Shown here in pieces: positions 9,158-19,690 of a DNA stretch of 64,000 nt; the first letter of the stretch is position 1; each line of letters opens with the position of its first letter. The stretch is from NCBI GenBank assembly GCA_051530055.1, contig CM121341.1:868001-932000 (forward strand), written 5' to 3'. The stretch comes from Neoechinorhynchus agilis (taxonomy: Eukaryota > Acanthocephala). The translations under genes were made by a program, and so were the position numbers. The notes beneath the pieces are model-generated. The model did not search any database, was not told the origin of the DNA, and saw only the letters and a program-made list of their open reading frames with translations.

Positions 9158-11807
9158 AATAACACGTTTTATTTGCTAATGCACAAAGAAAAGGACCCAT
9201 GTACCATTCGACCCTCATGAACAGTCGAGTTCTGATTAGATAAATGAATCTGGCTATTGATCTTGGAGTGGATTACGAGTCCGGGCGGGAGGGAATGTCC
9301 GGTCGGGTTAGATGGTAAGTTCTGGTGGGAATTGGTCGTTATTGTTCATAGGAGCGCTTGTAAGTTTGGTCTTTTCTCAGGTTCATTTCAAGTTCTGATA
9401 TCCGAGAAGATTGGGCAGCGTGGAAAAAGGAGCGTAGGTATATGGAGGTGCGAGATATCGGAGGATAAAACGAATTAGGATTACGAGTGTTGTGCTTATG
9501 TGAAAAGGGAACGATATGTACAAGAAATTGTGGTGGTAGGGTTGATAAGAATTTTGTTTGCTTTATGAAAATAACATCAAGGCATTCCGTTAGAGGGGGA
9601 AAGTCCGTTGTGCAAATTTTAGATGCTCTTTTATGAAGAATTTCAAGACGATGAATTTGAGATTTGGATAGTTTGCAGAAGACGGGATAACCGTAGGCGA
9701 GGGAAGGTAAAGTAAAGCAGTATTAAAATTTGAAGAGATCGGGAGAAGGGACTCCAAAATTTCGGAGGCGTTTGAAGTGATAAATTTTAAAGGTGTTGAG
9801 CTTGAGGGAGAGAGTAATGTGCGAGTCCTATTTCAAGTTTAAGTGAAATTGGATACCCAGAATTCTTAGGGCGATGACTCGTAGGATGTCATTTAGAAGC
9901 TTAGGGAGAATATAGGGTCGCGGGAAAGAGGGGATCATTTCGAAGCATTTAGAGAATTTCAGGTGGAGTTTTTGATTAATGTCGAAATTTTTTACGTGTG
10001 TGATTTCGTTAGAGGTTAAGGAGAGGAAGAGGTGGATGGGTGACGAGGGTGATATCGTCGGCGTATAAGAAGAGTTTAGAGTGAGAGGAGAGAGGTTTTA
10101 AGTTGTTTGGAAAATATTAAAGAGAAGTGGTGACAGCACCTTGAGGGACGCCTTTGGTGAAGGATAGGCTGATAGTAGGTGTAGAACGGCATTGAATATA
10201 TTGTTTGCGATTGTGAAGATAAGATTCGAGTCAGCGGATCTGCAACAAGTTGAGATCAAAATCGGAGCAGGCCCGGAGAAGAAGTGAAAGATCCATTGAG
10301 TCGAAAACTTTAGGTAAATCAAGTTGAATGAGAGGGGTGACTTGGGAGGGATGGTTGTCGAAGTTACTTAGAAGCGTGTCATAAATTCAAAGGAGGGCTT
10401 CGGTTACAGAAAATCTGGGTCGGAACCCAAATTGAAGGGCGATAACTTTTCGTGGAGAAGTGAAAGAAGGCGAGATTTAAAACATTTCTCGGTGATTTCT
10501 GAAAGAACGTGTAGAATGGAAATTGGTCGCAATGATTCGGCAGGGATACCTCTAGCAGTTTTCAGGCGTGAATGGTAGGTGTCATATAAACAAGCTGTGG
10601 TTGATAATGTGGGTAAGAGGGTCTATGAGTTCTGGGATGATGTTGCGAAGAGCCCAGTTTGGGATTTCTTATTGAGAGGACGAATTTAGAGGTAATTTCT
10701 TTAGATGCTGTAATACTTCATATGATGAAACTAATGGGAGTATCGGCGAGTTGACAAAAGTTTCAGATGTTGTGTGCTGTGGACCGTTCTGATTAATGGA
10801 ATCCAGAACCTGTTTTAATTCAGTGGAGGTCAAATAAGGTGATAGATCCCGGTGGCGTAGACCAGGAGAGTCCTTCCGAGCGAATTTTAGAGGAAGGGAG
10901 GTTTTTGCGGGAGATAAGTATTTTGTTAGTAAGTGCTTTTTGTAAACGGGTAAAGTCTGGAGAGTTATTGCGATGGGCTTTAGAAGCTTGCCTTGTAAGA
11001 AGTTTCAAATGGGGTTTATCCATGGTGAATCCGAGTTGAAGATCCCAATGAATTTCTTGGAAATAGTCGAAGTTAGGGAAGGTCATAAGTGGGTCACTTG
11101 TGTTGCCCGAGTGGAATGTGCGAATATTAGAGTTGAACAATTTTATAAAATTTTGGATGTAATGATCACGTTTATCCCAGACGGGTAAACGGGTAGATTT
11201 ATACGCTGAGGTGGGGTGGAGGGTGTGAAAAGAGCAGAATAGTGGTCAGAGTTGGCGGGGGAGGAAGTTTAGAGGCGGATGAGTAGGCGTCGATATTTAT
11301 AAACACCTTTTCGAAGTGAGCGTCAAGACGAGTTGGGAAATCAATAAGTTGACGCAACTCGGAGAAGTGCAGAAGCGGAAATAGATTATTGAAGTCTCCT
11401 GCAATTAAGAAATGGTGCGAATGAGCGGAGGACTCAGGACGAGAGGTAGGATGGCGATAGATGCCAACAATGGTGAATTCTCTAAGGCCGTTTCTCAGAG
11501 GAGCTATGAAATGGACTGCGATGAATTCTAGATCGGAGTTTTGTAGAGATGCTATGAGAGATAAAAAGTATGGTAGCGATTGCCGTACGTAAATTGAGAC
11601 CCCCTCCTGGACGATCCTCCCGGTATGCATGGTAGGAAGAGTACCTGGGAAGGATGGCCATTTCTGCGAAAATGACTACGGCAGCTTTTGAGGTAGATAA
11701 AATGAGTGAAATTTCATCTAGTTTAGGAAGGAATCCACGAGTAATCTAGTAGATTATGGTTTGGAAGGGAATTTTGAAAATGGGGAAGAAAATTTTGAGT
11801 TGGGAGG
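9158..11807 (-). mobile_element. LINE-B (CR1/Jockey-like) inserted antisense in gypsy-A, copy 1
   Basis: Read on the minus strand. The APE endonuclease part is at 11630-11199, with GVSIYVRQ, FTIVGIYRHP, HFLIAGDFNN (the GDFN box) and LRQLIDFPTR. The RT part is at about 10830-10000, broken by frameshifts, with TPLIQLDLPKVFDSMDLSLL (motif A), FTKGVPQGAVTTSL (motif B) and LFLYADDITLVTHP (YADD). The 3' end carries AATAAAACGTGTTATTATT, shared with the plus-strand LINE-B copies at 47.4, 52.7 and 58.1 kb. The insertion splits gypsy RT from RNase H in both duplicated copies, so it predates the duplication. Confidence 0.75.
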
Positions 11808-12320
11808 AAAATTCTGGGAGTGGTATCCGAAGCACGATCATGCTTTTCAAGAAGTGCGAGAATCTTTAACGACGACCCGAGTTCTAATAACATTTCACAT
11901 GGACAAACCGACGCAGCTATGGTGTGATGCAAACGAGAAAGGTCGTGGAGCCGTATTTATGCAAGTTCAGCACGATGGAAATCCGTAACCGGTCGCTTAC
12001 GCTTCAAGGGCTCTTAAAGGACCAGATAAAAACTATTCACAAGTCGAAAAAGAAGGACTGGATATCATTTTCGCCGTACGAAGATTTCATCAATACTTGG
12101 TTGGACGGAAATTTCAGCTATGCAGAGACTATAAACAACTGAAGTATATTTGCGGAGTTAACCGGTTGGCTAAGATGACGAACCAACGTTTAATCCGTTG
12201 GGGTATCGAAATATCCCTCGTAGACATGAATTGCGGTTAGAGGACGGAGTAATCCTGGTGTTGCAGCGTCTGGTGGTCCCTCGATCATTGAAAAATAAAG
12301 CACTTGATGTCTTGGATACA
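11808..12320 (+). pseudogene. gypsy-A RNase H remnant
   Basis: The frame reads KHDHAFQEVRESLTTTRVL, TQLWCDANEKGRGAVFMQV, PVAYASRALKG, YSQVEKEGLDIIFAVRRFHQ and YKQLKYICG. This is the standard Ty3/gypsy RNase H series, with one stop before PVAYASR and others after. It continues the RT at 9157 across the LINE-B insertion. Confidence 0.75.
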
Positions 12321-12369
12321 GAACACCCAGGAATATCGGCGACGGGGGATCTGGCGATATACTAGTGCT

Positions 12370-12555
12370 GGTGGCCTGAGGTGGTCAGGTAAACTACTGC
12401 TCCAGATTCCAGTTAAGGGTCAGCGGGTTGGAATCCATTACCGCCAGTGACGCACATCAAAGGGGACGAAATACTGCTGAAGGGAGGAAACTCACTGATA
12501 AATCCCGCCTCCTGGAGGTATCTGAGAATTCGGAGGGATGTACAAAATTATAACT
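12370..12555 (+). repeat. tRNA-derived SINE, copy 2
   Basis: The tRNA-like head (12370-12448) starts GGTGGCCTGAGGTGGTCAGG (A box) and has GGGTTGGAATCC (B box), ending TTACCGCCA. Its first and last bases can pair like an acceptor stem. The body starts GACGCAC and includes AAAGGGGACGAAATAC, GAAGGGAGGAAACTCACTGA and GCCTCCTGGAGG. It is nearly identical to 39738-39922. Confidence 0.75.
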
Positions 12556-13160
12556 GAACGGTCATGGGCACTGAGCGCAGACCAGCGCCTCCCAGACCGA
12601 AATTGCTGGACTGTGTGTCCATTCGGCCGTGTAGGGAAAAATATCTATCAAAACGAAATACCGTCCGGTGTAGGAGAGTACAACCAAGAATCCAACCAAG
12701 ACGACAATACTCGTGGTGTGGCAAGAATAGGACACAGCAAGAGCGAACTCACCAATCACGCCACCAAGACGAGGGGCCGTACCAGAGATATAACTCCCCC
12801 CCAAAAAAAAGAATGATGCTCGGGCGCCCGTGAGGGCTACATAAATGACCACGGTGTGTGTGTAGAGTCAGTTCCTAAAAAACCCCAATAAAAACAGTTT
12901 TGTCCGACATTCCAAACTGAAGATAAAATGTTCTCAGTCGCTTCGTAGCCAGGAACATCGCCGGCATTATGGGCACGACCGGCAGCGACCAGTATAACTA
13001 AATTAATAAAAAGCCACGTGAAATACCATTTTATTTCCAACCGCTTAAACCCCACTTCACATCACCATGCGCCTTGGTAGATTCCTGAAGAAGCTGAAAG
13101 ATCGAAAATAAAGACTTTTTCTTTGCAGGTCATCTAACAGATATATTGAAAAGATAATTC
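12556..13160. other. Duplicated tract with unassigned open frames
   Basis: Overlapping frames at 12562-12852 (-) and 12538-12833 (+) are identical in the second copy at 39906-40220, but on three frames at once, so DNA identity rather than coding selection explains it. A 72-codon minus frame (13055-12837) starts MGFKRLEIKWYF and has a hydrophobic stretch ending VILVAAGRA, like a signal peptide, followed by HNAGDVPGYEATENI. The copy at 40423 differs by two residues. It could be the first exon of a lost secreted-protein gene. Its 3' side runs into the possible LTR. Confidence 0.35.
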
Positions 13161-13162
13161 AT

Positions 13163-13340
13163 TGTTATTTGTCGATAGGAGAAATAAATGAAATTAAGAA
13201 TTTATTGATTTTTAATCTAATCGACTAGATCTAGTCGATTAGATTAATTTACAATCGCTGAAGAAGATCCGAGATATTGGATCGAAATATCAAATCAATA
13301 AATTCTCAATTTCATTTATCTCTCCTATCGACAAATAACA
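13163..13340. repeat. Hairpin (fold-back) element with central perfect palindrome, copy 1
   Basis: Two arms of about 48 bp (13164-13211 and 13291-13339), both reading TTATTTGTCGATAGGAGA in opposite orientation, flank a 34-bp perfect palindrome at 13213-13246 centred on AGATCT. It looks like a MITE or fold-back element. The right half contains ATCGCTGAAGAAGATC, part of which recurs inverted near 31229. Confidence 0.75.
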
Positions 13341-13753
13341 GATATATTCATTCTTACATAAAATTTAATAATTATGTACTAAATTAACATTGCGAAATAT
13401 AGAAAAAATTCATCAATTAATAAATGTTGCCCTTAAAGAAGAACATCATTATTTCCATTAAAAATTATATTTAAAAAACTTAAGTGATATTTGACGATTT
13501 CCTTTGGCCGAGTAAAATGCCTCTTGTTTGGGACCGGACGCATCTTTAGAAATGCATTCAGAGAAAACTACGTCGTTTGTCGTTTTTCACTGACGCGTAA
13601 AGTTGTGAAGGGAAAAGAGATGATAAAAGGATTCATTTAATAGTGTACTAATAATTGTACGATTGAAAGCTTCTTAATAAACCGCAGCCAACCATAATGC
13701 ATCGAATTTTCATTCATTTTTGTCCGGAATTCCGCCGAAACAATCGTTATTAA

Positions 13754-14190
13754 GCGTAATATTTTAAACACAAATATCCTATCTCGATATTTTTATCTTA
13801 ATTGAAGTTTAGCTTATTAAGGCGCCGTTTCGTCTTCATAATTTTTTCCCCACCAAATATATGATCTCCCTCACGATCATGCACAAAAAGTCTTTTATTT
13901 TTAGAACTTAGAACGATAAAATCCATAGCTAAATGACTGAAAAGCGTAATATTTTAAACATTAATGTCCAATCGGGATATTTTTGTTTTAAATTAAGTTC
14001 AGTTTATGAAGACGTCGTTTTTCCTTAAAAGTTTTATTTGTCCACCAAATATATCCTCTCCACCACGATAATGCACAAAAGTCGTTTATTTTTGGAACTG
14101 AGGACAATAAAAAGTATAGTTCTAAGGCTGGAAAGCGTATTATTTTATACATAAATATCCTATCTCGATAATTTTATATTAAATGAAGTT
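13754..14190. repeat. Tandem repeat, about 190-bp period, 2.3 units
   Basis: Units begin GCGTAATATTTTAAACA at 13754, 13944 and (diverged) 14134. Each contains TATC/CGATATTTTT, CACCAAATATAT and GATCATGCACAAAAAGTC. The duplicate locus at 41119 has one unit more. Confidence 0.75.
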
Positions 14191-14607
14191 TTATTTTGCT
14201 TTCATTTTTTCATGTGTGTGTCCAGATATTTTCATAATAACGACGAATGTCTTGTCTCATTTTTTGGTTTAACTGTCGATTACTAATTCCTCATGAAATC
14301 CATAATTTTCCACGGCTTTCAAACTTTCTTTCTATATGACTAATCTAAACCCAGGTATTCATCATAGACAAAATTCTGATTCAGATCATGGACACACCTT
14401 TACAAGGGGATGACAGTTCCCTTAAAAAAAGGTGATCTCATTCGTTAAGCAAAAAAAGTGTTAAGCCCTTGTATAGATGAGTGCTTTTCCAACGCAAATG
14501 CACAGCAAAAACTTCTTAAAGGATGCATCATTCTTCATTAATGTGAATCACCAAATGGTATAAAAACGGCAAACGCTTAAACTCAAGTAAATTTTTCAAA
14601 TCTTAAG

Positions 14608-16684
14608 ATGGAGAACCCAATGGAAACCAGACGTAAAAAGTCTTCGGCAATGTTTGTATCTCCAAAAAGTCTTATTTTCACTGCAATCAATCACCTTGCA
14701 GAGTCACTCCGGTGTTAATTACAATCATTGGATTGATATCACTCGCTCTGGTAGTAATCATAGCGGGTGTCGGTATTGGATTTGCATTTAGAAATCGGGG
14801 AAATAGTACTAACAATGGATTCGTAGCTCCGACACTTTTCGGTTCGTATTTTTTTATTTGGTGATGTTTTACGAAAAAGTGCAGAAACGAGAGGAGATGC
14901 AGTTCTTAATGCGAGGATACTTTCAGGAGATGCAAGAGTGGGGGACACTATTAATAGAAGGATCCTGCAAGACGACGTTAGTCTTTTTCTTGTAATCAAC
15001 GAAAATGTTAATTTTTAGATTAACGCGAGATTAATAAGAGGTTTACGCCAATTGGGAAGATTTCCGTTTTTTCTACGTGTGTTAGAAGTACAACCAATTC
15101 AAAGTATAAGCGGTAGAATGTTGAAGTTTGTATTCGGTAGTTTAAAACTCAATAACCTTATCATATTCTTTTCAGCGTCACCATGAACTTTACAGTCTAT
15201 TTTCAGAGAAGATGTTCGGATAATTGCACAATAGGGCGTCAAACGCTTTTAGCGAATGCCTTTAAAAATCTGACCATCAATATTGGCACGGGTATTGCTG
15301 TAGTGGAGAATGCAACCGTTAATCTCGGTGCTGGTAAGTTACTCGAACGTAGAATGAAGTTGTGTATAAACCAATTAAACAGAAACCGAATCAAGCGCTG
15401 GAACTTTGGCAAATATCACTGCGGAGAGAAATCAGCTACCACTGTCAACAAGTCTTCTACCGTTGGGTAAGTCGTTGACTGTTTAATGTTCAGGAAAGTC
15501 ATCTAAAAATAGTGGCTGACTGGAAACAGGCTACAATAACGCTGGGTAACAATGCCGATACTTTAACTCCGGCGATGGTGGAAAACCAAGTGAATCAAAT
15601 CATTCACGATGTAAGTTATTTTTAAAAAGTTTAATGGAAATTCAAAATTCGACGAATAGCTTAATGCTTATGTGAGTGGTGAGACAATTTCCAATCAATC
15701 TGTAATCTTCATAAACTATATTGGCACTGCGCCGACAATCAATGCAGCTGGTACACCATTAACAATCAAATTAAGAACCCTTCACCATCGTGGATGTTTG
15801 GATTGCAATTCAACATTGCTTGCTGCCTTGAGACACCAACTCTCAATTTTAAGGATCTCGTGTTATAGAGAGTCGATGTCATACGAACTTCGCTCAATGG
15901 ACGGTTCGCATCTCAATTCGTTCAGGCCAGAATGGAGTATCAACCCAGACCTCTAACGAACGTTGCGGGCATGAATTTTGTCTTAGAAAACAGTAAGATT
16001 AGGTGTTGAGACCAAACAAGAATCCGCGTTGGTTTTTAGCTACGGAATTGACGGTACAGGAAGCTCAAACCATGCTAGAAGCAAAATCGTTATTAGTACG
16101 AACACGTAATGAAAAAATGTTTCGGGCAATACATTAATGTTGATTTAGAAATACCGTTGACGTTGAAAATAACTTGCGATGTTAAATGTCCAGCAGAAAC
16201 CGGCAACACCGCCCCAGCACAAGTGGATGTCCAAAATAGAGTAAGCATTTATTTTAATTCAACATCATCACGAAATTAATCAACTTAACAGATTGTGGAA
16301 ATTCTAAGAGGAATAAATAAAACGAACACTCAAACCGTACCTTACGCAGTCGGAAACGTCGTATATAATAAACCAGATGCAGGGTAAGGGAACCGGGAAA
16401 AGACTTTACCCATTGTGATTTTAGACTAACGACGGACATCACAATGAACGTCTATTATAATACTTCTCTCACTTCGTTTACGGAAAGACAAGATGCATTA
16501 CAGGCAGTTTTTAAAAATCAACTCATAAGGATTACTAATTTAAATGCAACAATGGGGAATACTCCAGTAGGCAGTAGCCCAGGTAATTTTTACTATTATA
16601 GCACAATTCTTCAAACGTTAAAAAATTATAGGCAGTGGACTCTATGTAACGCCAGCGGACTGGAACGCTCTGACTCCACTTTAA
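14608..16684 (+). CDS. Unrecognised type II membrane protein, 14 exons, paralog 1
   Basis: I do not recognise the family. The model starts MENPMETR at 14608. Exon 2 encodes one membrane span (VLITIIGLISLALVVIIAG) close to the N terminus, so the rest is probably extracellular or lumenal. Exons 1-5 are 14608-14632, 14704-14841, 14885-14976, 15019-15125 and 15176-15333. Later exons match those of the second copy and end SGLYVTPADWNALTPL-stop at 16684. Visible blocks include CSDNCTIGRQTLLANAFKN, VADWKQATITLG, LTNVAGMNFVLEN, LTVQEAQTMLEAKSLLVRT and VEILRGINKTNTQTVPYAV. Several Asn-X-Ser/Thr sites and a few paired Cys suggest a glycosylated ectodomain. Introns are 40-80 bp GT-AG. Exon-intron joins 1/2 and 8/9 are ambiguous by a few bases. 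The frame is open throughout, so this is probably a working gene. Confidence 0.7.
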
Positions 16685-17096
16685 GTCTTCATAAGTGGAT
16701 GAGAGTTTGAAGTTATTGTGAGTGAATAAATTACCATTCGTTTGAAGACTTTGAAGGCAATCATAAAGATCGATATCGATCAAATTAGTCGATGACTAAC
16801 AATAAGCCTAAGTGATCCTTCACTATTTCATCTAACTCTATAAGCGATTTAAAAAATCAATAATTTCAATCGTATTGAAAATGTAGATAGCGAGTCGTGC
16901 ATTTTTCAACAATTTAAAAATCGGAGAAAAAAGAATCGCAAAAACCGACATTTTTAGTTTTCGAACTCAAGGGTAAAAAAGCGTTTTATGCAATATTCTT
17001 GCTGTTAATTTTCGTCAACTGATCGCAGTAGAATGCTCGAGCGTAATAATCTAGACCTTAATTTTCGCACCGGTTTATTTCATAACGCATGCAAAT
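16685..17096. other. Downstream region with dispersed repeat motif
   Basis: No gene. It contains ACATTTTTAGTTTTCGAACT followed by CAAGGGT (about 16949-16975), also found at 25320, 44532, 49757 and 55108. The stretch TTGCTGTTAATTTTCGTCAAC (17000-17020) recurs at 32181 and 44583 at repeat boundaries. Confidence 0.5.
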
Positions 17097-17504
17097 TCAA
17101 CAAAAGTGTTCGTTTCCATCACTGCTTTTACTAAAGGCAATCGCACTTCTCATGGGCTCTTCTCCCACCAAAAGCTGCATCAGTCTATCAAGTCCAAAAG
17201 CAATTCCGCCTTGAGGGGGCGTAGCGTAATCCAAAGCGCGTTGTAGATGATCGAATTTCGATGAATTTATATTCAAGTATTTTGTAAAAATATGTCGTTG
17301 TAGATTGGCATCGTGAATTCGCATAGATCCAGAAGCGATTTCGACGCCGCTTAATACGAGATCGAACGCAAAAGACCGAATTTCAAGGGGATCTTTGTGA
17401 TCAAGATTTTCAGGAAGCGTGAAAGGATAATGTGCTGATCTTAGTGCTCCATTTCCCGATCGTTCAAATAGCGGCATAATCGGTCCATTTGAATAAAAAG
17501 ACAT
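17097..17504 (-). CDS. DARS2: Mitochondrial-type aspartyl-tRNA synthetase, C-terminal fragment
   Basis: Class II synthetase that charges mitochondrial tRNA-Asp. The single open exon covers only the C-terminal catalytic end: MPLFERSGNGALRSAHYPFT, DLVLSGVEIASGSMRIHD, LQRHIFTKYLN and the motif 3 block PPQGGIAFGLDRLMQLLVG with the ATP-binding GLDR arginine, then a short tail ending EHFC-stop. The full protein is usually around 600 residues or more. The anticodon-binding domain, motif 1 and motif 2 are not found upstream on this strand. It may be a terminal exon cut off from its gene or a displaced fragment. A damaged copy with the same flanks lies at 32181-32748. Confidence 0.7.
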   Translation of the reverse strand: MSFYSNGPIMPLFERSGNGALRSAHYPFTLPENLDHKDPLEIRSFAFDLVLSGVEIASGSMRIHDANLQRHIFTKYLNINSSKFDHLQRALDYATPPQGGIAFGLDRLMQLLVGEEPMRSAIAFSKSSDGNEHFC

Positions 17505-17679
17505 TTAGAAGGGAAAAACTCTTCAGGTCGAAGAAATGTTCAATCTCGAAACATTTTTAATGTGCCAGATAAACTGGAATACTACTAGAATGCAACAATT
17601 AGACGACACGATAAATGTACGTACACGAACTAGAATAATGTGGCTCTATGCTTCGTTCATCTCTACCTTCAACTATCTC

Positions 17680-17870
17680 TTAATCGTCGTTCATTTCTTC
17701 TTCCTCACGCACTCTTTCTGGTTCGCCTTTGACAACCTGCTCCTCCCTCTCGGGCAACGGTATATGTTCGTCGCTGCTACTGGGCGATGTTTCCTTTGCT
17801 TCCTTGGTCTCCAATCGCCTTCTTAAATCATCTCCATTTGCGCGTCTAAGAATTCCTTCTTCGTTTTTTA
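17680..17870 (-). CDS. Terminal exon of an unidentified gene, acidic C terminus
   Basis: On the minus strand an acceptor (CTCATTTACAG) is followed by an open exon: NEEGILRRANGDDLRRRLET, then KEAKETSPSSSDEHIPLPE, a charged tail and EEEEMNDD-stop at 17680. Composition (Glu/Arg/Lys/Ser) is typical of a disordered tail. Upstream exons were not firmly found. A possible coding piece around 18300-18420 (MRSLKEIKAKFPAMDLISSF) with a GTAAGTCGC donor may belong to it. The function is unknown. Confidence 0.4.
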
Positions 17871-18637
17871 CTGTAAATGAGACTGGACTCCTTTGAATAG
17901 ATAATTAAAGTCGTGGCGATTGGCGTTCTGGGGTGAAAGTGGGTAACATTATGAAAGTCAAGTCAATCGATCTAGTAAGGCTTTGGGTTAAGACTCCCGG
18001 GAAACAATAAATTTTGGTCAACGTAAAGTTTAATTAGAAAAGAAGAGACTGCTGATGGTAAATCTTCGGACGAACGCATATCGTTAAAATATTTATCATT
18101 GTTACTGGCGAGTTTTGTAAATAAGGATTCATAGTTTGTGATTTTGAAAGAAATCCTTCACTCATAATTGACAGTTTTAGACGTAAACATATTTAGCTTT
18201 TTGTTGATTTTTAATGTAGCGTGAAAAATTGAACATTTGAGTTGTTTCAGTAAAGTGGGATCAAATAAGAAGTTTCCGCAGTTGTTGCTGAACGCACGCC
18301 TGTCCAATTTTAATCCAGCAGCTTTCGATTTACGCGACTTACATTATTAAATGAAGAAATCAGATCCATTGCAGGAAATTTCGCTTTTATTTCCTTTAAG
18401 CTTCGCATTGTCAGGCGTGCCAGTATTTCTTAACGCCGAGACGTTTATTGCATTTGTTATTGGTGGCTTAAAATAAGGACTAATTTGTAAAAATCCATAT
18501 AAATTGCGTAGTAATCGTTTGTTGCCCTAACAGGTCTTATACTAAAAGCAGGTGAAAATTGCACAAAGAAGCAATATTGCGCTTGATTTGTTACTATTTG
18601 AACCGGTTTGGCTCCAAATTCTTAAAATGTTTTATTA
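17871..18637. other. Region between unknown exon and CAP gene
   Basis: AT-rich. The minus strand has short candidate exons (about 18300-18420) but no recognisable family. Nothing on the plus strand is convincing. Confidence 0.35.
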
Positions 18638-19421
18638 TTAGGCCACTGTCTCTTTGCCGGTCAAATCGTCGCTGCTGACCGAATTTGGACTATAAAGAAT
18701 AGTAACATACATCTTGTTATTGTCAATAACAGCGGCACCTGCGCCGATATGGGTAACGGTCCCGTCCAGGACAGGAGCATACCGTTTTTCCCGCATTGCA
18801 ACAGGATCGGTTTGAGCTGACAAATACTCAGACACTAAAGTATCGACGATATTCTTAGGATCCAGCAGTCCATCCGCTCCAATCACAGTTTGTCCGAAAT
18901 CCTCTCCCGTTGAAAGTGTCATTTGTTCACCGTCCAAGTGAGCTACCTGATCAGTAGCCGCCATCAAACCAACCTGATCGTTCGCTATTTTATCTAGCTC
19001 TTCGTTATACTCCAGTTTGGGAACTCCATGAGAAAGTCTGTGCCAATTGTGACGATCAAAGATTTCTTTGATAAATTGTTCAACTCTTTCTATTTGCAAA
19101 CAGAAATCACCCATTTAAGAACACACGAGTACATACCTTCGTCAAATACACTCATTTCACTTTCACTCATTGCATCCAGCAGTATTTGCTTTCCTTGGAA
19201 AAAGCGTGCAGGGAAAATCGTTCCCCTAGTGCCATTGTCCAAATCTTCGTTCAGTATAGTATCATTCATCTTAACGGAAGCGTGCCCATGGGGGGAGTCT
19301 AGTAAAGCTGTATTATCTGGTTCATCGCTCGTAAAAACATCTTCAGCTTCGTGATCGTGAGATTCCCATCCACTTTGATCTAGAGATTCGTTAGAATGTT
19401 CGCTCTCGTCTTCTTCATCAT
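18638..19421 (-). CDS. CAP-superfamily (SCP-like) domain protein with acidic N-terminal region
   Basis: There are two predicted exons. The upstream one (19421-19137) is acidic: LDDEEDESEHSNES, then HASVKMNDTILNEDLDNG, RFFQGKQILLDAMSESE. It enters in phase 1, so at least one 5' exon is missing. After a 47-bp intron the second exon (19089-18638) carries a CAP-like domain: RHNWHRLSHGVPKLEYNEEL (the HN-R-x-HG-PPL-x-W/YN-EL start), VAHLDGEQ, GEDFGQTV (in place of GENL) and the end strand THIGAGAAVIDNNKMYVTIL. The second family His motif (HFTQ-VW) is absent. This resembles the shorter bacterial-style SCP branch more than secreted venom-allergen types. I saw no signal peptide, but the start is missing. 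The role is unknown. Confidence 0.6.
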
Positions 19422-19690
19422 CTAAAATGAGGACTTGTTACTTTTTATTGGGATACTAGCTGCTTGAAGTACCGTAGGAGCAACAGCCTCCAAACATTTC
19501 GCTAAGTATTTGAAATCTTGAGCTTCTGACGATTAAAAGGTATGAGGATGTTGCTTAGCGACTATGCTTACTGGATAGAAATCTAAATGGTATTTTCGAA
19601 AAAAAATTCGTTCATCCTGCATATTTACGTAGGAGACTGATAAGCATTAAAATTAAAAATAAAAACGAAAAAATATTCTGGAAAGGTCGA
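19422..19690. other. Intergenic between CAP gene and BEL element
   Basis: No gene or repeat recognised. The missing 5' exon of the CAP gene could lie here. Confidence 0.35.

Larger units (their letters stand above)
7170..12850 (+). mobile_element. Ty3/gypsy retrotransposon gypsy-A, copy 1, decayed with nested insertions
   Basis: Parts in order: a possible LTR end and primer-site region near 7185-7206 (GGGCTACATAAATGA then GGTGGCGAC; the same GGGCTACATAAATGA recurs at about 12834, possibly the other LTR), gag, protease, RT, RNase H. A LINE-B element is inserted antisense between RT and RNase H (about 9158-11807), and a SINE lies near the 3' end. Many stops and frameshifts show it is dead. No integrase was recognised. 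The part from about 8437 onward is duplicated at 35786. Confidence 0.75.

Noticed and set aside
12562-12852. 96-codon hydrophobic minus frame conserved in both duplicated blocks
   Set aside because: Overlapping frames on both strands are equally conserved because the DNA is identical there; no evidence for coding.
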